This document shows positions 31,899 to 41,823 of a DNA stretch of 64,000 bases, in pieces. This DNA comes from Acinetobacter sp. Ac_5812 (GTDB taxonomy: Bacteria > Pseudomonadota > Gammaproteobacteria > Pseudomonadales > Moraxellaceae): NCBI RefSeq assembly GCF_013072695.1, contig NZ_LXUK01000022.1, positions 369,084 through 433,083 of the forward strand. The letters run 5' to 3'. The position numbers were made by a program, and so were the translations under genes. Under the pieces are notes generated by a model that was not told the origin of the DNA, searched no databases, and was given only the letters and a program-made list of their open reading frames with translations. The first letter of the stretch is position 1, and each line of letters opens with the position of its first letter.

Positions 31899-33722
31899 GT
31901 GAGCGAAATAAAAACTTTAGGCTGGACAATTTCTGAGTGGCAAACAGCGTATTCAAAACAAGAGATTCAGCTGGATATTTTAAAAGAACTGGTTGCAGCG
32001 ATTGATCCAAACGATGTTGCATGGATTTCGCTGGCCAGTACAGATTTGCTTGAACAACAGATCCAATCTTTAAAGCTACTGACTCAAAATACCGACAACC
32101 TGCAAAAACAATTTCCGTTATATGGTGTGCCGTTTGCAGTCAAAGACAATATTGATGTGGCTGGTTTTGTCACCACAGCGGCATGTAAGGCACTGAATAG
32201 TGTTGCAGCACAAGATGCTGAAACGGTTCGTTTACTTAAACAAGCGGGCGCGATTGTACTTGGCAAAACCAATCTTGATCAGTTTGCCACAGGTTTGGTT
32301 GGCACACGTTCACCATTTGGAGCAGTACCGAATAGTTTTAAACCTGAATATGTCAGTGGTGGTTCAAGTTCGGGTTCAGCCAGTGTAGTGGCACGTGGCT
32401 TAGTCCCATTTTCTCTCGGAACTGATACCGCAGGATCGGGGCGTGTTCCAGCCGCTTTCAATAATATTGTGGGATTAAAACCAACCAAAGGACGTTTTTC
32501 CAATCGTGGGCTATTACCCGCAGTAAAAAGTATCGATTGTATTTCTATCTTCGCTCTCACAGTGACTGACGCTGAGTTGGTTGCCACTCAAGTCGAAGCT
32601 TATGATGCTTTAGATAGCTATTCACGTCAGCATCCTAAAAACGTACCTGCACGCTTTTCCAGCAAATTGAAATTTGCTATTCCGAATAAATTGAACTTCT
32701 TTGGTGATGAATTGGCTGAAAAAGCGTTTCAACACACCATCCAATTACTGGAAAGCTTAAATGCTGAAATTACACCGATTGATTTTTCTGCATTCGAGCA
32801 ACTTGCAGCACAACTTTATCAAGGCTCTTGGGTTGCGGAGCGTACCGCTGCGGCGGCTGATCTACTCAAAAGCAATGCTGATGATTTTGATCCGACTGTA
32901 CTAGAAATTATTCAACAAGGTGAAAAATATTCTGCTGTCGATGCCTACAATGCTGAATATTTAAAACAGGATTTAACCCGAAAAATTCAAGACAGCCTAG
33001 CTGAATTTGATGCCTTGATCGTGCCAACTTCACCGACGATTTATACCATTGAGCAAATGCAACAGCACCCGATTGAGTATAACGCACACTTCGGAACGTA
33101 TACCAATTTCACTAATCTCGCAGATTTAAGTGCCTTGGCATTACCTGCAGGCTTTAGAGCTGACAACTTACCTTTTGGTATCACCTTAATTGCACCTGCT
33201 TGGCATGATGCAGCCTTGGTACATTTTGGTAAAGCATGGCAGAACTATTTAGCACTAAAACTCGGAGCTTTAGATAAAACATCATCGATAAGTGCACCAA
33301 CTTTGCTATCTCCTCATCATATCCGTGTCGCGGTTGTCGGGGCACACTTAACAGGCATGCCATTGAATTTTCAGCTCACTACGCGTGGCGCAGTGCATGT
33401 CGAAACCACCAAAACCTCTCAGGATTATGCGCTGTATGCCTTGAATGGCACAGTTCCCCCAAAACCTGGCTTGGCACGTCAGCAAGAAGGGCAAAGCATC
33501 ATTGTCGAGCTTTGGGATGTGCCTACAGCACGCTTTGGTGAGTTCGTAGCAGAAATCCCAACGCCGTTGGGCATGGGCAATGTCGAATTGGAAGATGGTC
33601 GCTGGGTTAAAGGCTTTATTTGCGAACCTTATGGTTTAGGCGATGCGGAGAATATTAGCCATTTTGGCGGCTGGAGAGCCTATATCCAGCATCGTAATCA
33701 AACAGCCAAAGCAGCCAATTAA
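31899..33722 (+). CDS. atzF: Allophanate hydrolase
   Basis: 607 residues from GTG at 31899 (agga upstream); a longer frame from 31818 would run through the sigma-54 promoter and operator. Amidase-signature triad Lys82 (PFAVKDNID), Ser in GGSSSGSAS (about 157) and nucleophile Ser180 (GTDTAGSGR). A C-terminal domain (about 460-607) contains GAHLTGMPLNFQL and GFICEPYGL, as in full-length AtzF. Converts allophanate to 2 NH3 and 2 CO2, the second step of ATP-dependent urea breakdown. The urea carboxylase gene follows 19 bp later. Confidence 0.93.
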   Translation: MSEIKTLGWTISEWQTAYSKQEIQLDILKELVAAIDPNDVAWISLASTDLLEQQIQSLKLLTQNTDNLQKQFPLYGVPFAVKDNIDVAGFVTTAACKALNSVAAQDAETVRLLKQAGAIVLGKTNLDQFATGLVGTRSPFGAVPNSFKPEYVSGGSSSGSASVVARGLVPFSLGTDTAGSGRVPAAFNNIVGLKPTKGRFSNRGLLPAVKSIDCISIFALTVTDAELVATQVEAYDALDSYSRQHPKNVPARFSSKLKFAIPNKLNFFGDELAEKAFQHTIQLLESLNAEITPIDFSAFEQLAAQLYQGSWVAERTAAAADLLKSNADDFDPTVLEIIQQGEKYSAVDAYNAEYLKQDLTRKIQDSLAEFDALIVPTSPTIYTIEQMQQHPIEYNAHFGTYTNFTNLADLSALALPAGFRADNLPFGITLIAPAWHDAALVHFGKAWQNYLALKLGALDKTSSISAPTLLSPHHIRVAVVGAHLTGMPLNFQLTTRGAVHVETTKTSQDYALYALNGTVPPKPGLARQQEGQSIIVELWDVPTARFGEFVAEIPTPLGMGNVELEDGRWVKGFICEPYGLGDAENISHFGGWRAYIQHRNQTAKAAN

Positions 33723-33741
33723 TTTTTAGGGGGACATCATC

Positions 33742-36700
33742 ATGTTTAAGACCGTACTTATTGCAAACCGTGGTGAAATTGCTGTTAGAGCAATTCGAAC
33801 ACTGAAAAAATTAGGCATTACCAGTGTCGCGGTTTATTCGGACAGCGACCGTTATGCTCAGCATGTACAGGATGCAGATATTGCAATAGCACTGGAAGGT
33901 TTAAAGCCAGCTGATACGTATTTGAGTATCGAAAAACTGATTCAAGCAGCTAAACAGACTGGGGCAGAAGCAATTTTTCCAGGCTATGGTTTTCTGTCTG
34001 AGAGTGCCGATTTCTCCCGTGCGTGTGAAGAAAATAATATTGCCTTTATGGGGCCAACAGCAGAGCAGATTCTGGAATTTGGTCTAAAGCACCGTGCACG
34101 TGAACTCGCAGCAGCAGCTCATGTTCCAATGACACCCGGCACAGGCTTGCTGGACAGTCTAGAAGAAGCATTGGCTGCAGCTGAGCGTATTGGTTATCCA
34201 ATCATGCTAAAAAGCACCGCAGGTGGTGGTGGTATTGGCCTTACCCGTTGTGACACCGCACAAGCACTGGCAGATGCCTATGAAAGTGTGAAACGCCTCG
34301 GTGAGCAGTTCTTTAAAGATGCAGGGGTCTTTATTGAATGCTTTATTGATAAAGCACGTCATGTCGAAGTACAGATTTTTGGTGATGGTCAAGGTCAAGT
34401 GGTCGCGTTTGGTGAGCGTGATTGTTCATTGCAACGCCGAAACCAAAAAGTGGTTGAAGAAACGCCAGCGGCGAACTTACCTGAAGCAACCCGTAAAAAG
34501 CTACATCAAGCGGCAGTTGAACTAGGGCGCTCTGTGAATTATCGCAGTGCAGGAACGGTTGAGTTTATTTATGATGCGCAAAGAGATGAGTTTTATTTCC
34601 TTGAGGTGAATACGCGTTTACAGGTAGAGCATCCTGTGACGGAAATGGTGACAGGTCTCGACTTAATCGAGTGTATGCTCAAAGTCGCGGCAGGTGATGC
34701 CTTGGATTGGGACTATCTCAGTAATATCCAACCGCAAGGTGCTGCGATTGAAGTCCGAGTTTATGCAGAAGACCCAGTTAAAAATTTTCAACCAAGCCCA
34801 GGTGTGCTCACTGAAGTCTCTTTTCCCGAAGGTATTCGCGTCGATACTTGGGTGAAAACAGGCACCGAAATTTCTCAGTATTTTGATCCAATGATTGCCA
34901 AGATTATTGTGCATGCTGACGATCGAGCGACTGCGATTGAAAAATTAAAAGTGGTTTTAGCGGAAACGCGTTTAAATGGTATCAGCACCAACCTGGATTA
35001 TGCCCGCGCCATTGTCTCAGACCAACGTTTTGAGTCTATGCAAATTTGGACTCGGATGCTTGACGATTTCAGCTATTCACCAAAAGTGATTGAGGTAGTA
35101 CAAGCAGGTACCTTGAGTTCAATTCAAGACTATCCAGGACGTACTGGCTATTGGGATATCGGTGTACCGCCTTCGGGTCCAATGGATGATTATGCCTTCC
35201 AATTGGCCAATCGAATTGTTGGAAATGATGCTAAAGCAGCGGGTTTTGAGTTTACTTTAGTGGGGCCAAGCTTAAAGTTTCATGCCGATACTACCATTGC
35301 ACTCACAGGTGCAAGTTGTACTGCTTTGTTAGATGATCAACGCATTGCTTTTTGGCAACCGATTAAGGTCAAAGCAGGCCAAACCCTGAAAATTGGTCAA
35401 GTAGCTTCAGGCTGCCGTACTTACTTAGCCGTACGTGATGGACTGGATGTTCCATTATATTTGGGTAGCCGTTCAACCTTTGCATTGGGCAATTTTGGTG
35501 GTCATGCAGGACGTACTTTACGTGTTGGCGACATGATCAAAATGGTTGATGCAGAACTTGCCAGTCCAGAATTGCCGCTGGCAACCGATACACCACAAGC
35601 GCTATCGAAAGATTTAATTCCTGAATATAGCAATGAGTGGGAAATCGCCGTGTTGTATGGACCACACGGTGCGCCTGATTTCTTTAAACCTGAATATGTC
35701 GAAGAGTTCTTTGCCTCTGAGTGGACGGTTCACTTTAACTCAAACCGTTTAGGCGTCAGACTTTCAGGTCCGACACCAAGCTGGGCTAGAGAGAATGGTG
35801 GTGAAGCAGGCCTACACCCATCCAATGTGCATGACTGTGAATATGCAATTGGCGCAATCAACTTTACCGGTGATTTCCCAGTGATTTTGGCAAAAGATGG
35901 TCCTAGTTTAGGTGGCTTTGTTTGTCCAGTCACGATTGCCAAAGCAGAACTGTGGAAAGTTGGGCAATTGAAAGCTGATGATAAAATCCGTTTTTATCCA
36001 ATTACGGCGGAACAAGCCAATGCGTTAGAACGGAAGCAAATCGACAATATCCAGAATTTTGCAGATGCGGCTAAAGTTGTTGAAACGATTGAACCAGCTC
36101 AAGACGTGTTTAGCACTATTTTGGCTCAACGTGAACCAACTGATCTATCACCAAAAACGCTGTATCGCCAAGCGGGTGATAGCTATATCTTGCTCGAATA
36201 TGGTGAAAACGTTTTAGATTTGGCGCTACGTTTACGTGTACATCAACTGATTCAAATGATTCGTGATGCCAATCTTGCTGGTGTTTTGGAGTTGTCGCCG
36301 GGTGTACGCTCATTACAAATTAAATATGATGGTCTGGTAATTCCTCAAACTGAGCTCATTCATCAATTACTGAAACTTGAAGAGCAAATGGGGGATTTAA
36401 GCCAACTGAAAATTCCATCACGTATTGTGCATTTACCAATGGCTTTTGAGGATAGTGCCACTTTAGGTGCCGTAGAGCGTTATCAGGAAAGTGTCTGTGC
36501 CAAAGCACCGTGGTTACCGAATAATGTTGATTTTATCCAACGGATTAATGGACTGGCACATCGTGATGAAGTCAAAGATATTATTTTTGATGCCAACTAT
36601 TTAGTGCTAGGTTTGGGCGATGTCTATTTGACAGCACCATGTGCGGTACCGATTGACCCACGTCACCGCTTACTCAGTTCTAAGTACAATCCTGCTCGTA

Positions 36701-37347
36701 CCTTTACAGCGGAAGGCACTGTCGGTATTGGTGGGATGTACATGTGTATTTATGGCATGGATTCACCCGGTGGTTATCAGTTGATTGGGCGAACGCTGCC
36801 GATCTGGAACAAGTTTAAAAAGAACAAGCAATTTGGTGATAAGCAATGGTTCTTGCAATTCTTTGACCAGATTAAATACTTCCCTGTGACTGAAGCTGAA
36901 TTGAATGAATGGCGTGCAGATTTTGAAAATGGTCGTGCTCAAATTCAGATTGAAGAAACTGAGTTTGACTATGCCGACTATGTGCAGTTTTTGGACAATG
37001 AAGCGGAAAGTATTGCCGCATTTAAAGACAAGCAACAACAAGCTTTTAGCACTGAGGTGAGTCGCTGGAAAGAGGAATTTGCTACACAACCTGAACAACA
37101 TGTTGAGCAAGCCAATCATGTTGATTACAGCCATCTTTCTTCTTTAAATGCTTCAATGACTGGAAATATCTGGAAGATCTTTGTAGAACATGGCCAAGAG
37201 ATTAAAAAAGGTGAAACTGTTGCTATTATTGAAGCGATGAAAATGGAGTTGCCTGTCTATGCGGAAGAAGATGGTATCGTCAAAGCTATTATTTGCCGAG
37301 CAGGTCAAACCGTACACAGTGGTGAACCATTGGTCTATATGGAATAA
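33742..37347 (+). CDS. Urea carboxylase (biotin-dependent)
   Basis: 1201 residues in the family order: biotin carboxylase domain (1-450, with MLKSTAGGGGIGL ATP loop and EVNTRLQVEHPVTE), AHS2/KipA-like and AHS1/KipI-like carboxyltransferase domains (about 455-1050), and a C-terminal biotinyl domain with Lys1167 in EAMKMEL. Carboxylates urea with ATP and bicarbonate to allophanate, the substrate of the upstream enzyme. Some relatives are guanidine carboxylases; none of the usual CgdAB-type (DUF1989) partners is present, favouring urea. Ribosome site aggggga. Confidence 0.92.
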   Translation: MFKTVLIANRGEIAVRAIRTLKKLGITSVAVYSDSDRYAQHVQDADIAIALEGLKPADTYLSIEKLIQAAKQTGAEAIFPGYGFLSESADFSRACEENNIAFMGPTAEQILEFGLKHRARELAAAAHVPMTPGTGLLDSLEEALAAAERIGYPIMLKSTAGGGGIGLTRCDTAQALADAYESVKRLGEQFFKDAGVFIECFIDKARHVEVQIFGDGQGQVVAFGERDCSLQRRNQKVVEETPAANLPEATRKKLHQAAVELGRSVNYRSAGTVEFIYDAQRDEFYFLEVNTRLQVEHPVTEMVTGLDLIECMLKVAAGDALDWDYLSNIQPQGAAIEVRVYAEDPVKNFQPSPGVLTEVSFPEGIRVDTWVKTGTEISQYFDPMIAKIIVHADDRATAIEKLKVVLAETRLNGISTNLDYARAIVSDQRFESMQIWTRMLDDFSYSPKVIEVVQAGTLSSIQDYPGRTGYWDIGVPPSGPMDDYAFQLANRIVGNDAKAAGFEFTLVGPSLKFHADTTIALTGASCTALLDDQRIAFWQPIKVKAGQTLKIGQVASGCRTYLAVRDGLDVPLYLGSRSTFALGNFGGHAGRTLRVGDMIKMVDAELASPELPLATDTPQALSKDLIPEYSNEWEIAVLYGPHGAPDFFKPEYVEEFFASEWTVHFNSNRLGVRLSGPTPSWARENGGEAGLHPSNVHDCEYAIGAINFTGDFPVILAKDGPSLGGFVCPVTIAKAELWKVGQLKADDKIRFYPITAEQANALERKQIDNIQNFADAAKVVETIEPAQDVFSTILAQREPTDLSPKTLYRQAGDSYILLEYGENVLDLALRLRVHQLIQMIRDANLAGVLELSPGVRSLQIKYDGLVIPQTELIHQLLKLEEQMGDLSQLKIPSRIVHLPMAFEDSATLGAVERYQESVCAKAPWLPNNVDFIQRINGLAHRDEVKDIIFDANYLVLGLGDVYLTAPCAVPIDPRHRLLSSKYNPARTFTAEGTVGIGGMYMCIYGMDSPGGYQLIGRTLPIWNKFKKNKQFGDKQWFLQFFDQIKYFPVTEAELNEWRADFENGRAQIQIEETEFDYADYVQFLDNEAESIAAFKDKQQQAFSTEVSRWKEEFATQPEQHVEQANHVDYSHLSSLNASMTGNIWKIFVEHGQEIKKGETVAIIEAMKMELPVYAEEDGIVKAIICRAGQTVHSGEPLVYME

Positions 37348-37353
37348 GCTTGA

Positions 37354-38058
37354 ATGAAAGAAGCGAACATCAACATAAACAACACAAGCAAAGGCTCAGA
37401 CAATTTGTCTGAGCTGGTTTACCAACGCATCAAGAATGACATCTTTGATTTCAAATTGATGCCAGGTGAACGTTTTACTGAGTCTGAAGTTGCTAAAGCC
37501 TATGATGTGAGTCGTACCCCCATCCGACAAGCCTTATATCGTTTGCAACAAGAGGGCTATGTTGATGTGAGCTTTCGGAGCGGTTGGCAGATTCGTCCGC
37601 TCAATTTTCGTTACTATGAAGAGCTTTATGATGTGCGTATTGTTTTGGAGAAAGATTCGATTCGAAAGCTTTGCCAAATCGATCATCATAACTCGGTTGA
37701 GTTGTCGGTGTTAAAAGACCTGTGGTTAGTGCAACCTTCTGAGTATTTAAAAGACATTAAACAACTTTCTCAGCAAGATGAAGATTTTCATTGTGCTTTG
37801 GTCCGAGCTTCGGGCAATAATGAAATGGCGAGGATTCATCGGGATTTGAGTGAGCGAATCCGTATCATCCGCCGTTTGGATTTTTCCAAAGATTATCGAG
37901 TTGAGGCAACTTATCAGGAACATCAAAAAATCTTAGGTTTTATTTTCGATCGGCACACTGAACAAGCGATCAATGCAATCGAAGCGCATATTATGCAAAG
38001 TCGTGATGAAGTAAAAAAGATTACCTTACAAATGCTGGATTCGAGTCAGTTTTATTAG
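37354..38058 (+). CDS. GntR-family (FCD) regulator of the urea operon
   Basis: 234 residues. N-terminal winged HTH (about 15-85: LVYQRIKNDIFDFKLMPGERFTESEVAKAYDVSRTPIRQAL) and C-terminal FCD effector domain with the His/Asp metal-site pattern (HCALVRASGNNEM and HQKILGFIFDRHTEQAI). Starts 6 bp after the carboxylase stop, so it is the third gene of the operon. Probably binds the TTGTATACAA palindrome at 31873-31884 and represses until a urea-pathway compound appears. Confidence 0.88.
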   Translation: MKEANININNTSKGSDNLSELVYQRIKNDIFDFKLMPGERFTESEVAKAYDVSRTPIRQALYRLQQEGYVDVSFRSGWQIRPLNFRYYEELYDVRIVLEKDSIRKLCQIDHHNSVELSVLKDLWLVQPSEYLKDIKQLSQQDEDFHCALVRASGNNEMARIHRDLSERIRIIRRLDFSKDYRVEATYQEHQKILGFIFDRHTEQAINAIEAHIMQSRDEVKKITLQMLDSSQFY

Positions 38059-38162
38059 TCCAAATATTTGGTATAGTCATTGATAGTATTTAACAGTATA
38101 AATTTTAGTTTAGATTTAAATAAAAAAATAATATGTTATTTAACTTAGTAAGGTAAGAGTTT

Positions 38163-38641
38163 ATGGCAATAAATAAACGTATTAAAAGAAAGGAAGGAGA
38201 TATTTTGCTCATAAAACTTTCAAATAATTATTTTTGCTATGGTCGAGTTTTAGCTAACCTTTTATTCGCTTTTTATAATTTAAATACATCTCAGCCTTTA
38301 TTAGATATTGATCAAATTATTGAAAAAATGTTTTATTTAAAGTTTGGGTAATGAAACATGCAATTACATCTAGTAGATGGGAAATTATAGGCAATCGTAA
38401 CTTAGATTCGAATCATATAAGTTTTCCTTTATTCTTTAAACAAGATATGTTTACTAAGGAGTTCACTATCTATGATTCAAGAACCAGTCTTGAGATTAGT
38501 GCAGGCTATGACGAGTGCAAAAGCTTAGAAAGAGCAGCTGTTTGGGAACCTGAACATATTGAGGATAGATTAAAGGATTTTTTTGAGGGTAATTCTAAAA
38601 AATTTCTCAAAACTCTCTTTTCCATGCCTAATTCTGCATAA
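38163..38641 (+). pseudogene. Imm26-family immunity protein gene split by a frameshift
   Basis: First frame (38163-38351) reads KRIKRKEGDILLIKLSNNYFCYGRVL, second (38351-38641) reads VWVMKHAITSSRWEIIGN ... ERAAVWEPEHIEDRLKDFF. Joined they give a complete Imm26-like protein of about 160 residues. Adding one A to the A6 run at about 38332-38337 restores the frame (IIEKNVLFKVWVM). Imm26 proteins neutralise polymorphic toxins, but no toxin gene is nearby. Either a real -1 frameshift or a homopolymer read error. Confidence 0.75.
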
Positions 38642-38707
38642 AACTAACAGTTTTTATCTCATTGCTATTTAATAATAAAAATCACATTTCTAATCATCAG
38701 ATGACAT

Positions 38708-39586
38708 ATGATGAATGACCAGATACTCATCAACTTATTTCTAAAACTCATCCCAAAAGAGGGCTTTTTTGCTACAGCCATTGATGGCATTACCCTGATG
38801 CGTGTTGATCACAACACACCACCGATTGCAGTACTACAAGAACCAACCTTGGTGTTTGTTTTACAAGGTCAGAAGCGAGGCTATATCGGCACGGAAACCT
38901 ATTCCTTTCAACAAGCTGAATGTCTGATCGTCTCAGTTTCAATGCCATTTGATTGTGACACCATTGCCAGTCCAGAAGCACCGATGATTGCGATCAGTAT
39001 GAAATTGGAAGCGGATATGGTGAATGAACTATTGGCTAAAACCTATTTTGAAAATTACCAGTTTAAGCCACTGACCACAGGAATGAGTGTGATTCAGTAT
39101 GATCAAACGCTATCGAATGTCCTCATCCGTTTATTAAATACCCTAACTTCCGAGCAAGATATATTGATCTTGGGAGATCAAATTAAACGGGAGTTGCTGT
39201 ATCGGGTGATTCAACATTCAGGTGCTGATGCCTTAAAAGGTCTGGTCGCTCAGGGCAATCTCAGACCGATTTATAAAATTTGTGAATATATTCAACATCA
39301 TTTTACCGAGAAATTAACCGTTGAGATGCTCGCAGAGCAAGCCAATATGAGTACTTCTGCCTTCCATAAAGCTTTTAAACAAGTCACACAACATTCTCCT
39401 TTGCAATATTTAAAAGTGGTTCGGTTGCATAAGGCAAAACAATTGTTGCAAAACGCAGACCAAAGTGTGGCTCAAGCGGCTTATGCTGTTGGATATCAGA
39501 GCTCTTCTCAATTTAGCCGAGAATTTAAAAAGCAGTTTGGTTTTCCACCCAAACATGCTGAATTTAATACTGAAACGGAGTCATGA
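38708..39586 (+). CDS. AraC-family regulator (cupin-type sensor)
   Basis: 292 residues (start could also be ATG 38711). N-terminal AraC-type cupin region with PTLVFVLQGQKRGYIG (about 45-60), C-terminal double HTH (about 190-285: VEMLAEQANMSTSAFHKAFKQVT and VAQAAYAVGYQSSSQFSREFKKQFG). Its stop is 4 bp before the quinone oxidoreductase gene, so both are co-transcribed and the regulator probably controls that gene and perhaps hchA. Confidence 0.87.
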   Translation: MMNDQILINLFLKLIPKEGFFATAIDGITLMRVDHNTPPIAVLQEPTLVFVLQGQKRGYIGTETYSFQQAECLIVSVSMPFDCDTIASPEAPMIAISMKLEADMVNELLAKTYFENYQFKPLTTGMSVIQYDQTLSNVLIRLLNTLTSEQDILILGDQIKRELLYRVIQHSGADALKGLVAQGNLRPIYKICEYIQHHFTEKLTVEMLAEQANMSTSAFHKAFKQVTQHSPLQYLKVVRLHKAKQLLQNADQSVAQAAYAVGYQSSSQFSREFKKQFGFPPKHAEFNTETES

Positions 39587-39590
39587 TTAA

Positions 39591-40604
39591 ATGAATCAAA
39601 ATAGCGTAGAACAAATGAAATATATCGAAATTACACAAGCGGGTGGTCCAGAAGTATTACAAGTGACACAAGGGTCTCGACCAGAGATTAAAGCAGATGA
39701 AGTGCTCATTGAAGTTTACGCAACAGGAATCAACCGACCTGACATTTTACAGCGCCAAGGATTATACCCAATGCCTAAAGGGGTCACACCCATCCCTGGG
39801 CTGGAAGTTTCAGGAATAATTAGTCAAGTGGGTGATGACGTCACACAGTTTAAAGTCGGTGATAAAGTCTGTGCACTGACCAATGGTGGTGGGTATGCGG
39901 AATACTGTGCAGTACCTGCCAATCAAACCTTAAAAATTCCAAAGAATCTGAGTTTTATCGAAGCGGCTGCTATCCCTGAAACCTATTTTACCGTTTGGGC
40001 CAATCTATTTCAGATTGGGCAGTTGAAAAAGAATGAAACCGTACTGATTCATGGTGGGGCCAGTGGTATTGGGTCCACAGCAATCAGCTTGTGTCATGCA
40101 ATGGGCATTAAAAACTTCTCTACGGTTGGAAGTGATGACAAAGTTGAAAAATTAGCTTCAATATCACAAGTGATTAACTACAAAACACAGGATTTTGAAA
40201 AAGAGGTTTTGGCCCAAACCGATGGTCAAGGTGTAGATGTAATTTTGGATATTATCGGCGCTGCTTACTTTAATCAAAATCTGAGATTGTTAAAGCGAGA
40301 TGGACGTTTGGTGATTATCGGTTTTATGGGAGGGCGAAAAGTCGATGGCTTTGATATACAAGAATTGATGTTAAAACGTGCGGTAGTGACTGGTTCGACC
40401 ATGCGTGCCAGAACCAATGCTGAAAAAGCTCAAATTACCCAAGAACTTGAGCAGTTTGTCTGGCCGTTAATTGAAGCGGATCAATGTAAGCCAATAATCT
40501 ATAAAACCTTTGCATTTGATGACGTGGCTCAGGCGCATCAATGCCTAGAGAGCAGTCAACATACGGGCAAAGTGGTACTCGAAATTAAATCTGAATTTGC
40601 CTAA
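39591..40604 (+). CDS. NAD(P)H-quinone oxidoreductase, zeta-crystallin/PIG3-like
   Basis: 337 residues of the medium-chain dehydrogenase superfamily without the zinc ligands. ATGINRPDILQRQGLYP and PGLEVSGII in the catalytic domain, and LIHGGASGIGSTAISLCHAMG in the NADPH-binding domain, identify the PIG3-type quinone oxidoreductases. Reduces quinones or reactive enones. A possible later start is ATG 39618 (MKYIEITQAGG). Operon with the AraC regulator upstream; hchA follows after 99 bp. Confidence 0.88.
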   Translation: MNQNSVEQMKYIEITQAGGPEVLQVTQGSRPEIKADEVLIEVYATGINRPDILQRQGLYPMPKGVTPIPGLEVSGIISQVGDDVTQFKVGDKVCALTNGGGYAEYCAVPANQTLKIPKNLSFIEAAAIPETYFTVWANLFQIGQLKKNETVLIHGGASGIGSTAISLCHAMGIKNFSTVGSDDKVEKLASISQVINYKTQDFEKEVLAQTDGQGVDVILDIIGAAYFNQNLRLLKRDGRLVIIGFMGGRKVDGFDIQELMLKRAVVTGSTMRARTNAEKAQITQELEQFVWPLIEADQCKPIIYKTFAFDDVAQAHQCLESSQHTGKVVLEIKSEFA

Positions 40605-40703
40605 TTGTGTTCAATCCATGCCTGTTCATACTCAAAACTTGAGTGTGGCAGGTGACTCAAGCAGTATGCATATAAACATAACGACCTGAAGAGGAATCTG
40701 AAA

Positions 40704-41579
40704 ATGACAACAAATCCTGATGATCGCAACCCAAGTCCAGACAATGCAGAAGACAATGCTTTTTTCCCATCGCCATATTCGCTGAGCCAATACACCTCGG
40801 CAAAAACTGACTATGATGGCACGACTTATCCAAACCCATACAAAGGCGATAAAAAGATTTTAATGATTGCAACAGATGAACGTTATATCTTGATGCAAAA
40901 CGAAAAATTCTTTTCTACAGGCAATCATCCAGTTGAAATGTTATTGCCAATGTTTCACTTGGATAATGCGGGCTTTGCCTTTGATGTGGCAACACTTTCG
41001 GGCAATCCAGTTAAGTTGGAAATGTGGGCGATGCCACATGAAGAACAAGTGGTCTTAGATACTTTTAAAAAATATGAAAAACAACTCAAAGCGCCGCTGA
41101 AGTTGGCAGATATTTTGGAACAAGCCTTAAGTGCAGATTCGCCTTATGCAGGTATCTTTATTCCAGGTGGGCATGGTGTCCTTGCTAAGATTCCAGAAAG
41201 CAAAGAAGTCAAACAGCTATTAAAGTGGGCCATTAAAAATGATAAATATGTGATTACGCTATGTCATGGGCCAGCTTCATTGCTTGCAGCAGCTGTAGAT
41301 GAGACTTCACAGGACTATATTTTTAAAGATTATCAGATTTGCGTGTTTCCTGACTCCCTAGACAAAGGTGCAAATATTGATATCGGCTATATGCCAGGAC
41401 AATTGCCTTGGTTGGTGGGTGAGAATCTTGAAAAACTTGGGGTCGAAATCTTGAATAAAGGTATCACAGGGCAGGTTCATCAAGATCGTAAACTATTAAC
41501 AGGTGATAGTCCGCTGGCTTCGAATAATCTTGGAAAACTCGCCGCGACAACTTTATTGGCAGATCCTGATCTTCAATAA
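40704..41579 (+). CDS. hchA: Protein/nucleotide deglycase HchA (Hsp31)
   Basis: 291 residues, the HchA size. DJ-1/PfpI fold with nucleophile Cys in [15 protein letters not shown], Glu in the GIFIPGGHG region and the HchA-specific N-terminal extension ([18 protein letters not shown]). Repairs methylglyoxal or glyoxal adducts, with chaperone activity known in E. coli. With the neighbouring quinone oxidoreductase and AraC regulator it forms a carbonyl-stress neighbourhood. Ribosome site gaagagga. Confidence 0.92.
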   Translation: MTTNPDDRNPSPDNAEDNAFFPSPYSLSQYTSAKTDYDGTTYPNPYKGDKKILMIATDERYILMQNEKFFSTGNHPVEMLLPMFHLDNAGFAFDVATLSGNPVKLEMWAMPHEEQVVLDTFKKYEKQLKAPLKLADILEQALSADSPYAGIFIPGGHGVLAKIPESKEVKQLLKWAIKNDKYVITLCHGPASLLAAAVDETSQDYIFKDYQICVFPDSLDKGANIDIGYMPGQLPWLVGENLEKLGVEILNKGITGQVHQDRKLLTGDSPLASNNLGKLAATTLLADPDLQ

Positions 41580-41599
41580 ATCTTGCTGTTGCAATACCT

Positions 41600-41627
41600 A
41601 AAAGCCTAGCTCAATTGCTGGGCTTTT
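41600..41627 (+). terminator. Rho-independent terminator after hchA
   Basis: aaaagcctagc / gctgggctttt (one wobble) with a 6-nt loop and T-rich tail. Confidence 0.8.
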
Positions 41628-41744
41628 ATTTTTGATAAATTCAGTGAAACGTTCTGAAACATCTTTTTGCGGATCTGTTTTGCTCCAAAAGCTGGATTTT
41701 CATATTGAGTTATTTGCAGAAATGAACATTGAAATGACACCAAA

Positions 41745-41760
41745 ATTACATTTATGTCAT
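41745..41760. promoter_or_regulatory. CusR/CopR-like box
   Basis: attaca-ttta-tgtcat: imperfect inverted repeat (one mismatch) resembling copper boxes TGACA-N4-TGTCA, 64 bp before the decayed response-regulator gene. Probably the old autoregulatory site. Inference. Confidence 0.4.
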
Positions 41761-41823
41761 TCAAAACTATTTAAAGTTGTACAACGTTATTATCTTCTTA
41801 AGCAGTGCTTTAACAGGTTTAAG

